From Microcaldota archaeon (GTDB taxonomy: Archaea > Micrarchaeota > Micrarchaeia > Burarchaeales > Fermentimicrarchaeaceae): 37,586 bases of DNA. The translations under genes and the position numbers were made by a program. The stretch is taken from positions 1 to 37,586 of the forward strand of contig JAPLWV010000033.1 in the NCBI GenBank assembly GCA_026396385.1, in the 5' to 3' direction. The notes under the pieces are model-generated. The model ran no database searches. It saw only the letters and a program-made list of their open reading frames with translations, and was not told the origin of the DNA. Position 1 is the stretch's first letter, and each line of letters begins with the position of its first letter. Shown here piece by piece: positions 15,443 through 23,792 of this stretch.

Positions 15443-17620
15443 TTGGTTTCTGCTCTAGGTGAAGATTTGGAATTAAATTTCGAAGAATATGCGCTTTGGA
15501 GCATAATAGCTATAGCCGTAATCAGTTTAGCATACGCGGTTTTTCTAATCAGGCAGATGCTGAAGGAGAGTGAAGGAACAGAAAAGATGAAAAGAGTTTC
15601 AAATGCAATAAGGGCCGGCGCAAATGCGTATTTGAATAGACAGTTCAAGGCAATCGCATCCATCATCCTAATACTCGCAATTGCGCTCTATTTAACTGCG
15701 CAAGACGGAGGAATTGGTCTTGGAAGGGCTATGGCATTTGTGGTTGGCGCCATATTTTCTGGAACCATTGGCTATGTTGGAATGAACACTGCAACTCGCG
15801 CAAATGTAAGGGTTGCAAACGCAGCCAAGAGAAGCTTGGGTGAGGCGCTAAGAATCGCTTACAGGTCTGGTGCAGTTGTGGGGATGCTTACAAATGGTCT
15901 AGGTCTGTTGGGAAGCGTAGTAATATTCATGATTTATAGAGATAGGGCATATGAAGTCCTTCTGGGATTTGGTTTTGGGGGCACATTGCTTGCCTTATTC
16001 ATGAGGGTAGGGGGCGGAATTTATACGAAAGCAGCGGATATTGGTGCAGATTTGGTTGGTAAGATTGAGAAGAATATCCCCGAAGATGACCCTAGAAATG
16101 CTGCGGTGATTGCCGATTTGGTTGGGGATAATGTCGGAGACTGTGCTGGAATGGCCGCAGATATTTTTGAATCTTATGAAGTTACCATTGTTTCAGCAAT
16201 GATCTTAGGATTTGCTGCATTTGGCCACATGGGTGTGATTTTTCCACTCCTAGTCAGGGGGATAGGAGTTTTCAGCTCAATAATTGGAACGTATGCTGTC
16301 AGAGTAAGGAGCGAAACGGAAAACGCATTTGATGCAATTAAAAGAGGTTTTAACCTATCTGCCTTTCTTTCCATAGTCGGCTTTGCCCTTGTAGCCATAT
16401 ATTACGCGAATGATATTCGTTTCTTCTGGGCGACTCTTGCAGGGATAGCACTTGCGGTCATGATAAACTACACTACAGAACACTTCACCTCGATTGAGAA
16501 AGACTTGGTAAGGGAACTTGCAAAATCAACAAAAACCGGAGCTGCAACCACAATACTGACGGGGTTGGCGATCGGGCTTGAGAATTCCGTCTGGGCGGTA
16601 ATAATAATCTCGGCAACAATCGCCGCATCCGCGGTTATCTTCTACGGTGCTGGGGCGCTGGCCATTGCATACGGCGTATCCCTGACCGGGATAGGCATGC
16701 TCACCCTCACCGGCAATACAATCGCCATGGATGTATTCGGCCCAATATGTGATAATGCAAATGGAATCGGCGAGATGGCAAAGATAGACAGAAAGGCGAG
16801 GCGGAGGTTGGCAAGCCTTGATGCAGTTGGGAACACTACCAAAGCAATAACCAAGGGCATTGCAATTGGCTCGGCAGTTATTGCGGCTGTTTCGCTTTTC
16901 CAGTCCTTCACTCAGATGACCGGCTTGACAGGGATAAGGGTGGATAGGGTTGACCCGCTGGTTTTTGTAGGATTCTTGATTGGCGGGGCAGTCCCGTTCA
17001 TGTTCTGCTCGCTTATAATAAGGTCTGTGGGCAGGGCAGCTAACCTGATTGTGGAGGAGGTGAGGAGGCAGTTCAGGGAAGTGAAAGGTGTGTGGAAGGG
17101 CACTGTGGAGCCGGATTATGCTAGAGTTGTCGATATATGCACAATCTCGGCGCAGAAGGAGCTGATTGCCCTTGGGACAATTGCGCTACTGACCCCGATA
17201 GCGGTTGGCCTGCTCCTGCACGAAGAAGCCCTTGGAGGTTTCCTCGCAGGCGCCATACTGTCAGCGCAACTGCTTGCTGTTTTCATGTCCACTGCCGGTG
17301 GTGCCTGGGACAACGCGAAGAAAATGATAGAGGATGGACTTTACGGAGGTAAAGGCTCGGAGGCGCATAAAGCGTCCATAGTCGGCGATACTATCGGAGA
17401 CCCGTTAAAAGACACTGCTGGTCCGGCACTTAACCCGATGATAAAGGTTATGAACCTAGTTTCATTGCTCATTGCACCATTGATTATCGCCAATGAGCAG
17501 ATGACCCCAGAGGTTATCATTGCAATAATAGCATTGGTGGCAGCGCTACTGATAGCAGTATGGTACAGCAAGAAAGAGGCGTATATAGGAGTGAATGAGT
17601 CGATACTGCGAAGGAAGTAG
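15443..17620 (+). CDS. hppA: Membrane-bound (proton-translocating) pyrophosphatase, predicted K+-independent type
   Basis: 725 aa multi-TM; DVGADLVGKIE-type motif (DIGADLVGKIEKNIPEDDPRNAAVIADLVGDNVGDCAGMAADIFESY), GNTTKAITKGIAIGSA (Lys at the K+-dependence position), DNAKKMIE, GDTIGDPLKDTAGPALNPMIKV. TTG start. Confidence 0.95.
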   Translation: MVSALGEDLELNFEEYALWSIIAIAVISLAYAVFLIRQMLKESEGTEKMKRVSNAIRAGANAYLNRQFKAIASIILILAIALYLTAQDGGIGLGRAMAFVVGAIFSGTIGYVGMNTATRANVRVANAAKRSLGEALRIAYRSGAVVGMLTNGLGLLGSVVIFMIYRDRAYEVLLGFGFGGTLLALFMRVGGGIYTKAADIGADLVGKIEKNIPEDDPRNAAVIADLVGDNVGDCAGMAADIFESYEVTIVSAMILGFAAFGHMGVIFPLLVRGIGVFSSIIGTYAVRVRSETENAFDAIKRGFNLSAFLSIVGFALVAIYYANDIRFFWATLAGIALAVMINYTTEHFTSIEKDLVRELAKSTKTGAATTILTGLAIGLENSVWAVIIISATIAASAVIFYGAGALAIAYGVSLTGIGMLTLTGNTIAMDVFGPICDNANGIGEMAKIDRKARRRLASLDAVGNTTKAITKGIAIGSAVIAAVSLFQSFTQMTGLTGIRVDRVDPLVFVGFLIGGAVPFMFCSLIIRSVGRAANLIVEEVRRQFREVKGVWKGTVEPDYARVVDICTISAQKELIALGTIALLTPIAVGLLLHEEALGGFLAGAILSAQLLAVFMSTAGGAWDNAKKMIEDGLYGGKGSEAHKASIVGDTIGDPLKDTAGPALNPMIKVMNLVSLLIAPLIIANEQMTPEVIIAIIALVAALLIAVWYSKKEAYIGVNESILRRK

Positions 17621-17642
17621 GGTGCGACTCCCGCCGAGTCCA
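17607..17642 (+). repeat. Degenerate duplicate of the tRNA-Ala 3' exon (att-like repeat)
   Basis: TGCGAAGGAAGTAGGGTGCGACTCCCGCCGAGTCCA versus tRNA 15313..15348 TGCGAAAGGCCGCGGGTGCGAATCCCGCCGAGTCCA: 29/36 identical, last 23 nt with one mismatch. Confidence 0.85.
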
Positions 17643-17715
17643 CTCATCCCGCTGATTGTTTTAATGCAGCGAACACAACATATAATAATCACGCCTTCCA
17701 TTAATACATCAGGTG

Positions 17716-17979
17716 ATGGGAATGGATATTGGAGGGAGAGGTTACAAAAGCGAGTGGTGGGGAAAGAAGACGAGAAAGAAATTCTTCATCTGGGCGAGCT
17801 ATTTTGTAGTTGGTCTTTACCTCCTTGTACTGACAGCATTCGTAATCCTTTCACTCTCTCTTCCGCAAACCGCAGCCGACCCAGCACATATGGTATTTCT
17901 TAAGGAGTTCGTTCTCTACTTCAGCTCTCCAGTAATCCTTTTTGCGATATTGCTGGTTCTTTGGAGCAGAGAGATATAG
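17716..17979 (+). CDS. Small membrane protein, two TM segments
   Basis: FFIWASYFVVGLYLLVLTAFVILSLSL and FSSPVILFAILLVLW. ATG at 17716 or 17722 after aggtg. Confidence 0.6.
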   Translation: MGMDIGGRGYKSEWWGKKTRKKFFIWASYFVVGLYLLVLTAFVILSLSLPQTAADPAHMVFLKEFVLYFSSPVILFAILLVLWSREI

Positions 17980-18026
17980 TAATCTCAAGAATTTTAAAAC
18001 TCATTTTTGAGTAGTATTTATAAACA

Positions 18027-18047
18027 TTTACAACTATAAAATGTAAA
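18027..18047. promoter_or_regulatory. Inverted repeat, candidate operator upstream of HxlR regulator
   Basis: TTTACA-ACTATAAAA-TGTAAA just downstream of a TATA-like tttataaac (18018..18025) and just upstream of the regulator start. Confidence 0.4.
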
Positions 18048-18059
18048 GTAGGTGGTTTT

Positions 18060-18398
18060 TTGAGTGGTGATGAAGCGCTAGATAAGTGCAAAACAGTGGA
18101 TTCTATTCTTGATATTTTTGGGAGAAGATGGACTGTTCGTATTTTTTCGAGGCTGCTCTACGCTGATAGAAGGATGGGTTTCAATGAACTGCTCAGAGCA
18201 ACGCCGGGCATAAATCCAAAAATGCTGGCTGACAGGCTTAAGAGCCTTGAGACAAATAACCTTGTGAAAAGAGAGGTTGAAAAAAGCCCCATAAGGAGCT
18301 ATTATTCACCCACAGAGGCTGCGCGAGATTTGAAGGATACAGTTGAAGTGATGCTCAGCTGGAACGAAAAATGGGGAGCGATTAAGGGTAAGAAGTAG
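18060..18398 (+). CDS. HxlR-family winged-helix transcriptional regulator
   Basis: DILGRRWTVRI-type start (DIFGRRWTVRIFSRLL), MGFNELLRATPGINPKMLADRLKSLETNNLVKREVEKSPIRSYYSPTEAARDL. TTG start. Confidence 0.88.
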   Translation: MSGDEALDKCKTVDSILDIFGRRWTVRIFSRLLYADRRMGFNELLRATPGINPKMLADRLKSLETNNLVKREVEKSPIRSYYSPTEAARDLKDTVEVMLSWNEKWGAIKGKK

Positions 18399-18479
18399 GC
18401 ATGTCAAAACCATTTTAATTCCACCCGTGTAATAATTGTAACTTTTTCTGAGGTTCTAAGGGAGAGATGAGTGTGTTTT

Positions 18480-20024
18480 ATGGCCGAAGTAAAAAGAGCT
18501 TTGATAAGCGTTTCAGATAAGAGCGGGGTTGCAGAACTCGCAAATGGACTTTCCGAGCTTGGGATAGGGATTATATCAACTGGTGGTACAGCAAAAATTT
18601 TGAGGGAGAAAGGAATTCAAGTTAAGGAAGTTTCTGACATCACGGGTTTCCCTGAGATGCTTGACGGAAGAGTTAAGACGCTGCACCCGAAGATACACGC
18701 GGGCATACTGGCATTGAGGAGCAAGAAGGAGCATCTTGAACAGCTGGCGAAACATGGGATTGAAGGGATAGACCTTGTTATCGTTAACCTATACCCCTTT
18801 GAGCAGATTATCTCCAAGAAAGTTTTTAGGCATGAGGATGCAGTTGAGAACATAGACATAGGCGGACCAACGCTCATACGGGCGGCTGCCAAGAATTATG
18901 AGAGCATAGGTGTTGTTGTCGATCCAGCGGATTATCCGGAAGTTTTGAAGGAGCTTAGGGAAAACAAATCGCTGGCACTTCAGACTAGGGAGAGACTTGC
19001 TACAAAGGCATTCCAGCATACGGCGAGGTATGATGCACTCATAGGCGGTTATTTTGAGAAGAAGTTTGGCGGAGAGATGTTCCCCAGATTCCTTACGCTG
19101 AGTTTTGAGAAGGAGATGGACCTGCGCTATGGAGAGAACCCACACCAGAAAGCATCCTTCTACAGGGAATCGGAAAGTGACGAGGCATCAATTTCAAAAG
19201 CAAAAAAACTGCAGGGAAGGGAGATATCTTACAACAATATGCTTGACGCGGACTCCGCCCTTGAGCTTCTCAAGGAGTTCGAGGAGCCGGCAGTTGTAAT
19301 AGTGAAGCATAACAGCCCCTGCGGTGTCGCAGTTAACAAGAACCTCAAGGATGCCTACCTGAAAGCAAAAGCAACCGACCCGGAGGCAGCCTTTGGAGGA
19401 GTCGTCGCGCTTAACAGAACTGTTGATGGGGGTACTGCAGAACAGATAATTTCTGTGCTCACGGATGTTGTGGTCGCCCCGCACTATTCCAGAGAGGCTC
19501 TGGAGATTTTCAGCAAAAAGAAGAATATGAGGGTGCTTGAAGTCGGCAGTTTCTCTACGAAGAAAAATGAGAGGAGGGAGCTGAGAAGCATAAACGGTGG
19601 GCTTCTGGTAGAAGAGAGGAACACGAAGCTGTTGATTGGTGAGCCAAAGGTTGTTACAAAAAGAAAGCCAACTGAAGCTGAGATGAAAGCGCTCTTGTTT
19701 GCATGGGAAGTATGCAAACACGTTAAATCAAATGCGATAGTGTACAGTTTCGAGGACAGGACTGTGGGGATAGGTGCTGGGCAGATGAAGAGATCTGATG
19801 CGTCGAAGCTGGGCGCAATGAAGGCAGTTGAATCATTAAGAGGTGCAGTCCTGGCGTCGGATGCGTTCTTCCCATTCAGGGATGCAGTTGACATTGCAGC
19901 TAAGGCAGGGGTCACTGCAATAATACAACCAGGCGGATCAAAGAACGACCAGCAGGTAATAGATGCCTGCAATGAGCACAATATAGCTATGGTTTTCACA
20001 GGAATAAGACACTTCAGACATTAG
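18480..20024 (+). CDS. purH: Bifunctional AICAR formyltransferase / IMP cyclohydrolase
   Basis: ALISVSDKSGVAELANGLSELGIGIISTGGTAKILREKGI..., DGRVKTLHPKIHAGIL, LRYGENPHQKASFYR, KHNSPCGVAV, DAFFPFRDAVDIAAKAGVTAIIQPGGS. Confidence 0.96.
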   Translation: MAEVKRALISVSDKSGVAELANGLSELGIGIISTGGTAKILREKGIQVKEVSDITGFPEMLDGRVKTLHPKIHAGILALRSKKEHLEQLAKHGIEGIDLVIVNLYPFEQIISKKVFRHEDAVENIDIGGPTLIRAAAKNYESIGVVVDPADYPEVLKELRENKSLALQTRERLATKAFQHTARYDALIGGYFEKKFGGEMFPRFLTLSFEKEMDLRYGENPHQKASFYRESESDEASISKAKKLQGREISYNNMLDADSALELLKEFEEPAVVIVKHNSPCGVAVNKNLKDAYLKAKATDPEAAFGGVVALNRTVDGGTAEQIISVLTDVVVAPHYSREALEIFSKKKNMRVLEVGSFSTKKNERRELRSINGGLLVEERNTKLLIGEPKVVTKRKPTEAEMKALLFAWEVCKHVKSNAIVYSFEDRTVGIGAGQMKRSDASKLGAMKAVESLRGAVLASDAFFPFRDAVDIAAKAGVTAIIQPGGSKNDQQVIDACNEHNIAMVFTGIRHFRH

Positions 20025-20973
20025 TTTTACTCTTCCTCTCGCTCCAAACTGCTATAACGAACATTGCCATCAGGATGGAGAATGGCATGCACCCCTTGGC
20101 AAGTGACAATACCACCTGGGATATGTTATCAGTGCTAGAAGGGGGCGATGGCTGGGAGTTCACTGGAGGTTGGATAACAGGAGTCTCATTAGTTTCATTA
20201 TTCTGAGTCGTATTATGATCGCTGGGCAATTGAGTGTTGTTCGTGTCATTCTGCGGAGGTGGTGGAATACATAATTCTTGAGTATAAGATGAGTTAACTT
20301 CGCGGATCTTGACTATTGCATCAGTTGTAAGATTGTAAGCCTGCTGTATGTTGCAGATGGTGAGATCGTTGCTTGCGCTGAGAAGTTCGGAAGAAGCATC
20401 CTGAAGTTCAGCCAACGCAGAGGCATTGGCGTTAGGGCAATTGGTATATTCCTGAAAGACTGGGCCATATTCCTTCATCGCAATGTCTATCTTGGTTATA
20501 ACACTCTCTTCATAAAGGCTGGTGTAGTGGTTCACGGTAACGTTAAGTTCTTTCTCATATACTACTCTTCCTTCGCAAAACGGTCCCCCGCAGTATGATT
20601 CCACACCAAAAGTACCGGAAAGCTTGAAGGGGATCTGATCGCTTCCATTCTTCCCACCTGTCGGAGTATAGATAGTTAGCGTGCAGGATTGACTAGCACC
20701 ACGCATCACATCACATATCTTACCTCCATCTTCATATCCACCTGACGATAAGTTGTAATACATGTAAGTGACTTTAAGCGTAGCGTTTGGTGAAGGATTT
20801 ACGACTAAAACATCGACCTGATAGGATGTTGGACCCCCCTGTATCCTGCAATTAGGGCCATAAAGAGTTTTATTGTCTACTAGTATCGCATTTAACTCGT
20901 AGAATTCAGTAGCATTTACTAGGTCAATAATTAGTAAAAAAGCAAAAATACAAATTTTCAATTTCACAACCAT
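20014..20973 (-). CDS. Secreted/cell-surface protein with signal peptide and C-terminal TM
   Basis: MVVKLKICIFAFLLIIDLVNA signal; Pro/Asn/Thr-rich linker; C-terminal MPFSILMAMFVIAVWSERKSK anchor. Start set at MVVKLK with upstream gaggggtt. Confidence 0.7.
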   Translation of the reverse strand: MVVKLKICIFAFLLIIDLVNATEFYELNAILVDNKTLYGPNCRIQGGPTSYQVDVLVVNPSPNATLKVTYMYYNLSSGGYEDGGKICDVMRGASQSCTLTIYTPTGGKNGSDQIPFKLSGTFGVESYCGGPFCEGRVVYEKELNVTVNHYTSLYEESVITKIDIAMKEYGPVFQEYTNCPNANASALAELQDASSELLSASNDLTICNIQQAYNLTTDAIVKIREVNSSYTQELCIPPPPQNDTNNTQLPSDHNTTQNNETNETPVIQPPVNSQPSPPSSTDNISQVVLSLAKGCMPFSILMAMFVIAVWSERKSKTNV

Positions 20974-21017
20974 GCTAACCCCTCTTTTTTGATTAATATG
21001 TAACCCGCTCACCTATT

Positions 21018-21971
21018 TTATTTAGATTGATTTATCGGTATTTGAATGAACGGCAAAACTCCCCCAGTTGCGAGTGGTAAAACTCCATTCCATTTCTGTA
21101 TAGCCAAGAACTGGGTGTATTCTGGACTTTGTTTCAGTTGTTCATTTATTATCCTTATTGTTTCTGCATTTCCTTGTGCTTGGATTATAGTTGAATTAGC
21201 TATACCTTGCGCTTCCATTATCTTCCTTTGTGCTTCTTTCTGTGCGAGTTCCACTTCATACTGCTTCTGGAGTGTTGACTGTTCCATTGATTGCTTATCT
21301 TGGATTGATTTTGTTATTTGGTCTGGCATAACTACATCCCTAATAAGAATCTGTTCTAGGATAAATCCATCAGAGTCCAGCTTCGGTTGCATTTTATTGA
21401 ATATTCCCTGCTCAAGTTGTGTTCTGCCTTCACCATAAAGTTCAATTATAGCCATACCACCAGTTATGTCCCTTACTGAACTTCTTAGACTAGGCATAAT
21501 CGTTCCATCTCTATAATTTGGAGTTAGGGTTTGTATTATTGATGCTGCCTTGTCTGGCTTTACCTTGTAAAAAATACTTACATCTACGGTAATTAGCAAT
21601 CCTTCTTTAGATGGTACTTGAACAGCTATATCATCACAATCCGGTGCGTTACAATCTTTTCCGAATGCTGTCCCGTACATATTGACCGTATCTCTTGCAG
21701 TCTTCACATGATAGATTGTTTGTAATATGGGAATTTTAAAGTTCCATCCAGGTTGCATAGTATGAGACATATCTACTCCACCGAAAGCATTGTAGATTAC
21801 TCCGACATAACCTGGTCCGATTATTTCGATTGGTATCAAAGCCCTAAACCAAAAAAGTAAGATAAAGAATATTATCAGGATGAATATAACTAAATTAAAG
21901 TATTTGCTTCTGAAGATGTAATTTAGCAGGGTTATCCGCTCTATTTCTGTGTCGTCATCTTTTTTTCTCAT
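21018..21971 (-). CDS. SPFH/band 7 (prohibitin-like) membrane protein
   Basis: IEIIGPGYVGVIYNAFGGVDMSHTMQPGWNFKIPILQTIYHVKTARDTVNMYG, QVPSKEGLLITVDVSIFYKV, SIQDKQSMEQSTLQKQYEVELAQKEAQRKIMEAQGIANSTIIQAQGNAETIRI. Confidence 0.9.
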   Translation of the reverse strand: MRKKDDDTEIERITLLNYIFRSKYFNLVIFILIIFFILLFWFRALIPIEIIGPGYVGVIYNAFGGVDMSHTMQPGWNFKIPILQTIYHVKTARDTVNMYGTAFGKDCNAPDCDDIAVQVPSKEGLLITVDVSIFYKVKPDKAASIIQTLTPNYRDGTIMPSLRSSVRDITGGMAIIELYGEGRTQLEQGIFNKMQPKLDSDGFILEQILIRDVVMPDQITKSIQDKQSMEQSTLQKQYEVELAQKEAQRKIMEAQGIANSTIIQAQGNAETIRIINEQLKQSPEYTQFLAIQKWNGVLPLATGGVLPFIQIPINQSK

Positions 21972-21976
21972 TCAAA

Positions 21977-22255
21977 TCACCTCTTTTTTGATTTATTGCC
22001 CCTAGTGTTGAACTCTATTTGCAGAAGGTATTGCATAAGATTCAACGTTGAGAGCCCTATCACGAACATGAGAAGCAAAACTCCGAATTTTATGGCCCAT
22101 AGTAAGTCGTTCGCATATATCATCAGTACTAAAAGCAGCAGCATGAAGAGCGATATGAGTATGTTGAAAAGTTCAATTACGTAAAGCCAACTGTGGAGAG
22201 TCTCCTCGTCAGCTGGAAGAATCCATTTTAGAACAAACTCCTTCACGCCACTCAT
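21977..22255 (-). CDS. Small membrane protein of unknown function
   Basis: 92 aa, three hydrophobic segments (LFNILISLFMLLLLVLMIYANDLLWAIKFGVLLLMFVIGLSTL), basic C-term. Confidence 0.6.
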   Translation of the reverse strand: MSGVKEFVLKWILPADEETLHSWLYVIELFNILISLFMLLLLVLMIYANDLLWAIKFGVLLLMFVIGLSTLNLMQYLLQIEFNTRGNKSKKR

Positions 22256-22304
22256 AAACTCAACTTTCCATATGGCTATGAGCGGTCTTATTTTTATTTT
22301 TATG

Positions 22305-22331
22305 GGCTCTCAAAGCCAGCCTTTGGGAGTT
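22305..22331. other. Strong intergenic hairpin
   Basis: GG CTCTCAAAG CCAGC CTTTGGGAG TT; 9-bp core stem with one G-U, extendable by two wobbles; between divergent genes. Confidence 0.5.
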
Positions 22332-22434
22332 TGTGTGCAAAGCCTCTTGAACAGAAAGCTTTTTAAGGATGAATTGTCTATATTCTCCATCCGTTTTTTA
22401 ATATAGATCGATGACCAAATGTGAGGTGTTTGAA

Positions 22435-22926
22435 ATGAAGAGTTATGTGAAATTTGAAACTCCGAAAGAAATTGCTGAGAAAGCCTACGAAGCAATTCAG
22501 ATAGCAAAAGACACAGGCAGAGTGAGGAAGGGCACAAATGAGGCAACTAAAATTATAGAGAAGGGAGAGGCTGTTTTGATTGTCATAGCTGAGGATGTTG
22601 ACCCAGAGGAAGTAGTCATACACCTCCCAATGCTATGCGATGAGAAGGGCATTCCTTACGTATATGTGCCTTCAAAGAAAGACCTTGGCAAATCCGCCGG
22701 CCTTGAGGTGGGTTGTGCTGCTATTGGAATAGAGAAGGCAGGCAATGCCAGCGAGCTGGTAAATGAGATAGTTTCAAAGCTCAAGAGACCAAAGCAAGAA
22801 GCAAAGGAGGAGCAACCAGCGAAGGTAGAGGAAGAGAAAGCTGAGAAGCCTAAAAAAGCCAGAAAGCCTAGAAAGAAGGAAGGGGAGGGCGCAGAGGCTG
22901 AGAAAGCTGAGGAGAAGAAAGAGTGA
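22435..22926 (+). CDS. rpl7ae: Ribosomal protein L7Ae with Lys/Glu/Ala-rich C-terminal extension
   Basis: [99 protein letters not shown] gaggtg. Confidence 0.96.
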   Translation: MKSYVKFETPKEIAEKAYEAIQIAKDTGRVRKGTNEATKIIEKGEAVLIVIAEDVDPEEVVIHLPMLCDEKGIPYVYVPSKKDLGKSAGLEVGCAAIGIEKAGNASELVNEIVSKLKRPKQEAKEEQPAKVEEEKAEKPKKARKPRKKEGEGAEAEKAEEKKE

Positions 22927-22930
22927 TTAG

Positions 22931-23137
22931 ATGCTAGAGCCAGCAGCTGCAGAAGTTGTTGAGGTGCTTGGTAAAACAGGGATATACGGGGAAGTCTACC
23001 AAGCAATGTGCAAGATACTGGAAGGGAAGGACAAGGGGCGAGTTATAAGGAGGAATATAAAGGGACCTATAAAGAGGGGTGACGTGATAGTCCTCTTAGA
23101 GACCGAGAGAGAAGCAAAGCCCATAAAAGCCAAGTAG
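22931..23137 (+). CDS. rps28e: Ribosomal protein eS28
   Basis: [62 protein letters not shown]. Confidence 0.95.
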   Translation: MLEPAAAEVVEVLGKTGIYGEVYQAMCKILEGKDKGRVIRRNIKGPIKRGDVIVLLETEREAKPIKAK

Positions 23138-23150
23138 CAGAGGTAGTGTT

Positions 23151-23318
23151 ATGAAATGCTCATTTTGTGGCAATGAAATTGAGAGCGGTACAGGCACGAT
23201 ATTTGTGAGGAGAGATGGCAGCATGCTCGACTTCTGCTCGCAGAAATGCAAGAGGGGTATGCTGAAGCTCAAGAGAAATCCAAGAAAGCTTAAATGGACT
23301 ACAAAGTATAAGACGTAG
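23151..23318 (+). CDS. rpl24e: Ribosomal protein eL24
   Basis: [55 protein letters not shown]; between eS28 and ndk as usual. Not in ORF track. Confidence 0.95.
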   Translation: MKCSFCGNEIESGTGTIFVRRDGSMLDFCSQKCKRGMLKLKRNPRKLKWTTKYKT

Positions 23319-23326
23319 GTGCTCGC

Positions 23327-23761
23327 ATGGAGAGAACCTTTGTTATGCTGAAGCCGGATGCAGTTGAAAAGCATATAATAGGTGAAGTCATTTCTCGACT
23401 TGATGACAAAGGCTTGAGAATAGATGCGATTAAGATGATCCAGCTTGATGAGAAGATGTGCAGGGAGCACTATGCCCATCATGTTGGAAAGCCCTTCTTC
23501 GGGGGACTTGTGAGATTCATGTGCTCAACCCCTGTTGTATGCATGGTTCTCGAAGGGCAGAATGCAGTTGAGGTCGTCAGAAAGCTGGCAGGACCCACTG
23601 ATTCAAAGAAGGCACCGAAGGGAACTATACGTGGCGACTTTGGAACTGATGTTCAGGCAAATGTTATACATGCCTCGGATTCCACAGAGACTGCTGAGAT
23701 TGAGATTAAAAGATTTTTCAAACAGAATGAAGTTTTTAATTACATGGAAAACCAAAACTAG
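23327..23761 (+). CDS. ndk: Nucleoside diphosphate kinase
   Basis: MERTFVMLKPDAVEKHIIGEVISRLDDKGLRI; catalytic His motif NVIHASDS. Confidence 0.96.
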   Translation: MERTFVMLKPDAVEKHIIGEVISRLDDKGLRIDAIKMIQLDEKMCREHYAHHVGKPFFGGLVRFMCSTPVVCMVLEGQNAVEVVRKLAGPTDSKKAPKGTIRGDFGTDVQANVIHASDSTETAEIEIKRFFKQNEVFNYMENQN

Positions 23762-23792
23762 TTCTGGACTTATAAAAGGATGTGCGGTGTGC

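Noticed and set aside
17607-17642. Possible trans-spliced (split) tRNA 3' half, because homology begins exactly at the 3' exon
   Set aside because: The T stem of this copy is broken (TAGGG versus CCCGC), it lies inside the hppA 3' end, no matching 5' half or complementary leader is visible, and an intact tRNA-Ala is present. An att-like relic is a better explanation.
19194-19721. 175-aa minus-strand ORF
   Set aside because: Antisense to purH; no recognisable domain.
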